Source: Candidatus Azobacteroides sp.
GTDB lineage: Bacteria > Bacteroidota > Bacteroidia > Bacteroidales > WRGA01
NCBI GenBank assembly: GCA_021201815.1
Contig: JAJQEC010000017.1
Coordinates: forward strand, 1-32,765
Length of the DNA stretch: 32,765 nucleotides
Reading direction: 5' to 3'
Positions 27,995 through 32,765 of the stretch are shown here, piece after piece (within the stretch, counting starts at the first letter, position 1; the number at the start of each line of letters is the position of its first letter). A program made the translations under genes and the position numbers. Below the pieces are notes generated by a model. That model saw nothing but the letters and a program-made list of their open reading frames with translations. It had not been told where the DNA came from and did not search any database.

Positions 27995-28876
27995 TTTATG
28001 ATAGATAAAAAACTTTGGATATTCATCCGGAAATCTTTTATCTGCAGCTTTTGCTGCATTAAAATATATTGCCATCAAAGCTCCATCGCCATCTATATAG
28101 TTAACATAATCGTAATATTTAGAGGCAATTTTTGTTTCGTCTCCACCACTAGGATGACTATGGACATGAAAGGCCATGTCTTCTCTTTTCTCATTTAATC
28201 GCACATTAGTCACGTAGCTTTCACTAAAACTTGTATTCAAGACATAATTTGTTTTCCCCGATTCATTTTTGTATCCGGCTAAACTCCACTCCACATTGGT
28301 ATGGTCTGATGCAAATTTAAAAAGATTAAATGCATCATTTGAATTTGAAGTTTTTGCAGAAGTTTGGTTTTTGTGGGAACTATTTAATTGTAGCATAAGT
28401 TTCTGGTCACTGATATTAATAGATTCAAGATTCCCGTTTTCTCCGTTTGTATAAACCGTATCTTCCTTGGATTCCGGATCCAGTGCAAGAATAAATATCC
28501 TTCCGTCAGAGGTAATATAATAAAGGTGTTGTCCATCAAGATCAACCCACTTTATCGGGTTATTTGCACAATAAACGTAGGGGCTTATCCAGTAATAATC
28601 TTCCGCTTTAGTATCTAACGTCCATATCCTGCCGGTGGAATTTTCCAGGCTTCGCCATCCCATATCATGAGTATTCAGCCCGTGCTGTGTCTGGAACTCA
28701 TGTCCTGTAAACCACTCCGCACTGTTCATATTGCGGATGCCCTCATCGCGATATTCCATCCCGAAAGGGTAATAATGGGTAAACCCACATCGGTATTATC
28801 TCCCTTAAAAATAAATTGTACACTACCCAGGTGATCGCGCAGCTGGTAGGTATAGATCCAGTTGCCCGATATATTC
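27992..28876 (-). pseudogene. Displaced Rhs C-terminal fragment with JAB-like toxin (copy 1), frameshifted and truncated
   Basis: Begins in Rhs core sequence (NISGNWIYTYQLRDHLGSV), continues through the core-terminal hallmark (GHEFQTQHGLN, 'YYWISPYVYCANNPIKWVDL') and then a JAB/JAMM-like toxin domain. Candidate JAMM residues: E of VEWSLAGY, HSH of FHVHSHPSGG, D of DGDGALMA. Two lesions are visible. An A run has three bases at 28781-28783 where copy 3 has four (32056-32059), shifting the frame. At IYHKP the frame runs into the REP element, adding LVRRSVPLRRG and losing about 30 C-terminal residues present in the fragment at 30120-30360. The open part is 27956-28759. Tail type II. No immunity gene remains downstream. 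Confidence 0.8.
28465..28800. repeat. Direct repeat (Rhs core end), copy 1
   Basis: Closely similar at DNA level to 31745-32075, the end of the Rhs core in copy 3, for example around TCAAGATCAACCCACTT. Recombination between the two would delete about 3.3 kb of cassettes. Confidence 0.75.
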
Positions 28877-28890
28877 TATAAGAGACACTT

Positions 28891-29379
28891 TTATAATCCT
28901 TTTTTCCTTAAATATAGTAAACTATCATTTTTTATATAATAAATATTAGCTATAGGATCGAAAAATGAAAAAGGAGTGTCTTCCTGATAAAAGTTATTTA
29001 TTTTTTCTTCATCATATTCTAGTTGGTCTTTTTCAATATAATTATCTATTATACCGTTTTGAGCTATATCTTGAAATAACAAAAAAATAGAATCATGTTC
29101 CATATGACCAGCAATAATATCTGTTTGTATTTCCTTATTATCTCTATTTATCCATACAAGTGGTATGGGTGAAGGTATAAAATAAATGAAATTAGTATCA
29201 TTTATAAAATAAAATTCTATGTTTAAACATAAATAATCTGATTCTTTATTAATCTCTTCTATAATTCTTAGAAGCTGGTTGTTTATTTTTGGCAAATTCT
29301 GTTTTTTTTTATTATCATTACAAGCTGGTGTAATAAGTATAAATAATAAAATGAATAAAAAACATATATGATTTTTCAT
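28891..29379 (-). CDS. Putative immunity lipoprotein A
   Basis: 162 residues from the ATG at 29379; the frame is open to 29442, but MKNHICFLFILLFILIT is a clear lipoprotein signal with its cysteine in ITPAC. The mature part is charged and strand-rich. It is paralogous to lipoprotein B (30657-31139): both share NIEFY-x-IND-x-NF-x-YF, then a WIN motif, and end with DPIA-x-IYYI ... LYL-x-KK or IYL-x-KK. It starts 12 bases after a type I JAB toxin tail, as B does, so I infer an immunity protein for that toxin type. The lipid anchor suggests protection in the envelope. AT-rich compared with the neighbouring Rhs core DNA. Confidence 0.7.
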   Translation of the reverse strand: MKNHICFLFILLFILITPACNDNKKKQNLPKINNQLLRIIEEINKESDYLCLNIEFYFINDTNFIYFIPSPIPLVWINRDNKEIQTDIIAGHMEHDSIFLLFQDIAQNGIIDNYIEKDQLEYDEEKINNFYQEDTPFSFFDPIANIYYIKNDSLLYLRKKGL

Positions 29380-29390
29380 ACAATATAAAA

Positions 29391-29644
29391 TTATGGTTTT
29401 ATTATGGTTTTTAGTTTTCTTCCATTTTGAATATTTTCCCATGTTTTACTGGCAGGACTCCAAGGAGTATATTGATAAAGATTCCTAGTTCCTCTGTGAT
29501 AAACATACATTTCAGGTACAATCCCCGTAGCTGGTAGGTGTACACCCAGCTGCCGCTCATCCCGTACTGCCGGGCCACAAACCCCTCCGCCGTGTAAAGT
29601 CGCGAGAGGTAAGTGGGCTGGTAACGGGGTTTAATTAGTAACAA
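29391..29644 (-). pseudogene. Rhs core piece joined out of frame to a JAB toxin tail
   Basis: From the right, Rhs core sequence (RYQPTYLSRLYTAEGF, ARQYGMSGSWVYTYQLR) runs to about 29527. It is followed at once, in a different frame, by the end of a type I toxin: PEMYVYHRGTRNLYQYTPW and then KLKTIIKP to a stop at 29391. The rest of the core and nearly all of the toxin domain, including HSH, are missing. The frame 29411-29644 reads through the junction into nonsense. Most simply a deletion or recombination scar inside a cassette; the immunity gene A downstream is kept intact. Confidence 0.75.
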
Positions 29645-30123
29645 TTAAAACAAGATACAAAAAGCAGACTGTCCTCATTTATAATTTCATATTTTCTCGA
29701 CGGAGAATCATGGATCATATCATAATTAATATTTAATATTTCAGGATATCCTGAAATAGAATCTTTTACTTTTAACAATTTTTCTTTATTTATATAGTTT
29801 TGACAGCGGTCTGAGAATATGTAACATGCAATTAATTTATTTTCTAAGAAAGTGTAACCAGTAATCTTATCAGGATTAATACTAAATTCTGGTTGAATAA
29901 AGAGTAAGCAAGAATCTTTTTTTTCCGGATTTTCTACTATTATAACACAATATATTTTATCACCCGAAAAATCAATGCTATCTTTTGAGTTCATCATTTT
30001 TAATAATTCTTTTTTAAGAGCAGGAGCAAATATATTTTCGTACGTTTCTTTTTTTCCTTTGGATAAATCTCCACAAGAAGAAAAGAAAAATAGTAATATA
30101 AAAAATGCAAGAAATAATCTCAT
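29635..30123 (-). CDS. Putative immunity lipoprotein C
   Basis: 162 residues. Lipoprotein signal with cysteine in FFSSCGD (about residue 17). The mature part is not visibly related to lipoproteins A and B (for example 'EKKDSCLLFIQPEFSINPDK', ITGYTFLENKLIACYIF) and ends in a Cys-rich SCFNCY. Its ATG overlaps the stop of the type II JAB toxin tail by 4 bases (30120-30123), so the pair is translationally coupled, the usual sign of a toxin-immunity pair. I infer it is the immunity protein for type II tails. AT-rich. No known family recognised. Confidence 0.68.
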   Translation of the reverse strand: MRLFLAFFILLFFFSSCGDLSKGKKETYENIFAPALKKELLKMMNSKDSIDFSGDKIYCVIIVENPEKKDSCLLFIQPEFSINPDKITGYTFLENKLIACYIFSDRCQNYINKEKLLKVKDSISGYPEILNINYDMIHDSPSRKYEIINEDSLLFVSCFNCY

Positions 30124-30360
30124 TTTAATGTAATTTTATAATTATTAATTAATGATTTTAATCTATTAGATGAAGGAACTTTTCCAACAAATTCTGAAGA
30201 TGTCTGATGATTGTAATGATATAATTCTTTTGATGGTTTATGGTAAATAAAAAGTTTTGGATATTCATCCGGAAATCTTTTATCTGCAGCTTTAGCATTG
30301 TTGTATCTTCTGGCTAAATTATACATATCACCACCTTTATCTCCGATAGGGATGGTTCCT
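30120..30360 (-). pseudogene. C-terminal fragment of a type II JAB-like toxin (copy 2)
   Basis: Only the last ~80 residues survive: GTIPIGDKGGDMYNLARR followed by 'KAADKRFPDEYPKLFIYHKP' and SKELYHYNHQTSSEF, to a stop at 30120. KAADKRFPDEYPK-x-FIYHKP is almost identical to copy 1, and the DNA at 30240-30297 nearly repeats 27998-28053. The GGDMYNLA aspartate aligns with TDMGLI of copy 3 as the probable JAMM aspartate. The Rhs core and the HSH half of the domain are gone. It supplies the tail missing from copy 1. Confidence 0.75.
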
Positions 30361-30379
30361 GGTTACATACAGATGATCT

Positions 30380-30439
30380 AAAAAAATAAATAATTACGGA
30401 ATGAATATTTCTTCTGTTTTAATTCCATCCCGTAATTAT
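30380..30439 (-). terminator. Intrinsic terminator downstream of lipoprotein B
   Basis: Long imperfect stem with perfect 10-bp outer arms ATAATTACGG/CCGTAATTAT (30390-30399, 30430-30439), followed on the minus strand by a T-rich run. It separates the copy 3/B cassette from the next one. The 217 bases between it and B hold no convincing gene. Confidence 0.6.
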
Positions 30440-30656
30440 GTAAAGTGTTGGTAGTTTTTAAATATTTCAAAGAACTTGTTTCAACTCAAAAATATTAGAA
30501 CTTATTAAGCATAATACCAAATTACGGCATATTCTTCATTTATATTCTTTGAAATTTCTCCACTCATACTTTTTACTTATATATTCTCTATGCTATTAGT
30601 ATCTTATCTACCATTGATAATGCGATCTTATAATATGAAAAATTATTTAGAAGAAG

Positions 30657-31139
30657 TTATAAATATTTTTTTCCTAAGTATATTAACCTGTCTTCTTCTA
30701 TATAGTAAATATCTGCTATTGGGTCATTAATAGCGGGTTTAGAAAGCAGTGTCTCTTCGGAATATACATAAGTTAGAAGACTATCTTTTTCTATAAACTT
30801 CTCAAATATACCATTTCTTGATAGATCGTAGAAAATTAATTGGGTCGAATCTAATTGGATATATCCCATATTATATTCTGTGGTAACTTTAAAATCTATG
30901 TTATTTATCCACATTAAGGCTTCATCATCTTGAAGGAAATATACGAAATTGCTATCATTAATAGTGTAGAATTCTATATTAATGATAGGAGTGCTTTTTA
31001 TTTTATTCAATGAATCAGCAATTGTAAGAATTTGTGGATTTACTCCTTTTTCCTGGTAATTGAATATAACTTTATTTTTATCATTACAACTAAAAAATAA
31101 AATTATTCCTAATAAATAAGCTATATAAATAGTTTTCAT
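30657..31139 (-). CDS. Putative immunity lipoprotein B
   Basis: 160 residues. Lipoprotein signal ending at the cysteine of LFFSCND (about residue 18). Clear paralogue of lipoprotein A along its whole length: NIEFYTINDSNFVYF, MWINNIDF and DPIADIYYIEEDRLIYLGKK. It begins 13 bases after the stop of the intact Rhs-JAB cassette copy 3, so it is most likely that toxin's immunity protein. Export and lipid anchoring suggest that it blocks the toxin in the periplasm or at the outer membrane. No catalytic motif. A terminator follows. Confidence 0.72.
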   Translation of the reverse strand: MKTIYIAYLLGIILFFSCNDKNKVIFNYQEKGVNPQILTIADSLNKIKSTPIINIEFYTINDSNFVYFLQDDEALMWINNIDFKVTTEYNMGYIQLDSTQLIFYDLSRNGIFEKFIEKDSLLTYVYSEETLLSKPAINDPIADIYYIEEDRLIYLGKKYL

Positions 31140-31152
31140 ATTTTCTATTTTA

Positions 31153-32097
31153 TTATGGGTAAATAATGCTTTTTAATCTTTTGCCGGATTGTATACCCTT
31201 CCCTCTCAGAATATCCGGGTTCCATGGAGTAAACTGATAAAGATTTTTAGTACCCCGATGGTATACATACATGTTAGGATATCTTTCATAATTTAATTTT
31301 TCATACATCCAGCCTATGAGACCCATATCTGTTTTTTTATGATATGTAACTCCCCCACCAGGTACTGTTTGTTGGGTTGTAAATCCAGAAGCACCTTTAG
31401 TTCCATTAATTTTATCCGGATGACTATGAACGTTAAAAATCAAATCCTCCAAGGGAAAATTAGTCCCGCTTCCAACATCAGACCTTGTTGCTTCCTGACT
31501 TGTTCCAACATAAAAATTTGTTTTTCCTTCTTTTTTAAAGCCAGATAAGGACCATTCCACATCACTATTATCCGCAGCAAATTTAAAAAGGTTAAACGCA
31601 TCATTTTTGTTTTGGGTTGTACCATAAGATTCTTTACCTTTTCCTCTTCTTTCCATTAACTGTGGCATAAGTTTTTGATCTTTAATAATAATAGATTGCA
31701 CTTCATTATTCTCTCCGATTCCATACACGGTATCTTCCTTAGAATCCTCGTCTGGTGGGGCAAGCAAAAATACCCTACCGTCACTGGTTATAAAATAAAT
31801 ATTTTCTCCATCAAGATCAACCCACTTCAAAGGATTATTTGCACAATAAACGTAGGGACTTATCCAGTAATAATCTTCCGCCCGCTTATCCATTGTCGGT
31901 GTCCTGCCACTTGACGCATCGTACGACCTCCATCCCATATCCGACAGGTTCAGCCCGTGCTGCGTCTGGAACTCATGTCCGGTAAACCGCTCCGCACTGT
32001 TCATATTGCGGATGCCCTCATCACTGTATTCCATCCCGAAAGGGTAATAATGGGTAAAACCCACATCCGTATTGTCCCCCTTAAAGGTGTAGCGCAC
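31153..32097 (-). CDS. Displaced Rhs C-terminal cassette with JAB/JAMM-like toxin (copy 3)
   Basis: 314 open residues, of which the first ~105 are the end of an Rhs core (RYTFKGDNTDVGFTHYYPFG, GHEFQTQHGLN, 'YYWISPYVYCANNPLKWVDL') and the rest is the toxin. JAMM-like residues: E of VEWSLSGF, HSH of FNVHSHPDK, D of HKKTDMGLIGW. The type I tail is YPNMYVYHRGTKNLYQF to KRLKSIIYP. The frame starts with GTG inside the core; sequence similar to Rhs begins near 32107 and is preceded by an in-frame stop and unrelated AT-rich DNA, so it is not a full Rhs gene. It is a silent cassette unless recombined onto a complete rhs. Lipoprotein B follows after 13 bases. Confidence 0.8.
   Translation of the reverse strand: MRYTFKGDNTDVGFTHYYPFGMEYSDEGIRNMNSAERFTGHEFQTQHGLNLSDMGWRSYDASSGRTPTMDKRAEDYYWISPYVYCANNPLKWVDLDGENIYFITSDGRVFLLAPPDEDSKEDTVYGIGENNEVQSIIIKDQKLMPQLMERRGKGKESYGTTQNKNDAFNLFKFAADNSDVEWSLSGFKKEGKTNFYVGTSQEATRSDVGSGTNFPLEDLIFNVHSHPDKINGTKGASGFTTQQTVPGGGVTYHKKTDMGLIGWMYEKLNYERYPNMYVYHRGTKNLYQFTPWNPDILRGKGIQSGKRLKSIIYP
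31745..32075. repeat. Direct repeat (Rhs core end), copy 3
   Basis: Partner of 28465-28800; the DNA is nearly identical over long stretches, while the flanking toxin halves differ more. This conserved-core, variable-tip pattern is typical of Rhs cassettes. Confidence 0.75.
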
Positions 32098-32189
32098 GCT
32101 GCCCAGGTAATTAAGAAACTACTACGCATGTCATATGATTGGAATTCTTTTTTATTATATAGAAAAGAAAATATCTTTCTATTTAATAA

Positions 32190-32765
32190 TTACCTGCCCA
32201 AAAATTCATTATAGTTTTTATTTATATACCAATTATCTTTGTATTTTTCATATATGAAATCATTTTTTTCCAAGAGTTGTTTTGTCGTATCACTTTTACA
32301 TTTCATATAATATGGAGGTGCATTTATTTCATAAGGATTTATATATATGTTTTTTTCTTCATCTATTTCTAACATATAAATGCCATATTTTCTAAAATTT
32401 TCAATTATAGATGTCAGTTCTTCTTCTGATAAAATTTTTTCACCTTCTGGAATGTCAAAATAAGAAAACTTACTTATTACACTTTCTTTTAAATTATATT
32501 TTAAAATATAATTTTCTTCGTTTCTTTTACTTATAAAATAAATAATCATACTTTTCCCTTCTTCTAAAATTCCAATTGAAATATTTTCTAAACCAGAAAA
32601 ATCTTGATTTTCATATACATAGATAATACTATCTTTTTCTTCTTGGGAAATTATTAACTTCTCTGGTCTTTTTATTCCTAATGGTTCTAATCTTTTTATA
32701 TTAATTACTTCATTTATATTACGATGAATCCATTTAAAATCAATGTTATAAGTATCATCATTTAT
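32190..32765 (-). CDS. Partial hypothetical protein, possibly immunity protein of an off-window Rhs toxin
   Basis: Open from the window edge to a stop at 32190 (191 residues visible; the start is beyond the right edge, though a methionine occurs at 32549). Not recognised. Charged, beta/alpha sequence ('WIHRNINEVINIKRLEPLGI', 'GKSMIIYFISKRNEENYILK', 'YEKYKDNWYINKNYNEFLGR'), strongly AT-rich like the other putative immunity genes. It sits directly upstream of displaced cassette copy 3, where the immunity gene of the main rhs locus would be expected. No sequence similarity to lipoproteins A-C is evident. Confidence 0.55.
   Translation of the reverse strand: MNDDTYNIDFKWIHRNINEVINIKRLEPLGIKRPEKLIISQEEKDSIIYVYENQDFSGLENISIGILEEGKSMIIYFISKRNEENYILKYNLKESVISKFSYFDIPEGEKILSEEELTSIIENFRKYGIYMLEIDEEKNIYINPYEINAPPYYMKCKSDTTKQLLEKNDFIYEKYKDNWYINKNYNEFLGR

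Overview
This window is a piece of a Bacteroidota chromosome, most likely order Bacteroidales. The evidence is a C-terminal type IX secretion (T9SS) sorting domain, many promoters with the Bacteroidota -7 box TAnnTTTG, weak Shine-Dalgarno use, and proteins typical of the group (DUF4292 lipoprotein, FKBP lipoprotein, murC-ftsQ-ftsA-ftsZ-yqeY order). I cannot name the genus safely.

Left and centre (1-27.4 kb) are mainly housekeeping genes. A secreted T9SS cargo protein (-) lies divergent to pbpC (+). Next come prs (PRPP synthase), an envelope operon (TPR protein, DUF4292 lipoprotein, EnvC-like protein with a degenerate LytM domain), and an MscS-type channel. A REP-like hairpin cluster follows, then on the minus strand a small unknown gene, an FKBP lipoprotein and htpG. 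Downstream are an orphan promoter-terminator pair that looks like a small RNA gene, then murC-ftsQ-ftsA-ftsZ-yqeY. A 1.2-kb non-coding stretch carries six degenerate 22-bp tandem repeats. A minus-strand outer-membrane protein, ligA and groES-groEL complete this part. Many transcription units end in clear intrinsic terminators.

Right end (27.4-32.8 kb, minus strand) is accessory DNA and the most interesting part. It is an array of displaced Rhs C-terminal cassettes. The toxin domains look like JAB/JAMM metallopeptidases and alternate with small, AT-rich genes, three of which encode lipoproteins and are probably immunity proteins. Read 5' to 3' (right to left): a partial unknown gene cut by the window edge; an open Rhs-JAB cassette with lipoprotein B; the tail of a second toxin type with unrelated lipoprotein C; an Rhs core piece joined out of frame to a first-type toxin tail, with lipoprotein A (a paralogue of B); and a second-type Rhs-JAB cassette broken by a one-base frameshift. 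That last cassette is cut off at its 3' end by a REP element holding a decayed RAYT (Y1 transposase) gene. The parent rhs gene would lie beyond the right edge.

Functionally, murC/ftsQ/ftsA/ftsZ, pbpC and the EnvC homologue all serve peptidoglycan synthesis, division or remodelling. htpG and groESL are chaperones. The Rhs array looks like a reservoir and graveyard of polymorphic toxin-immunity modules.
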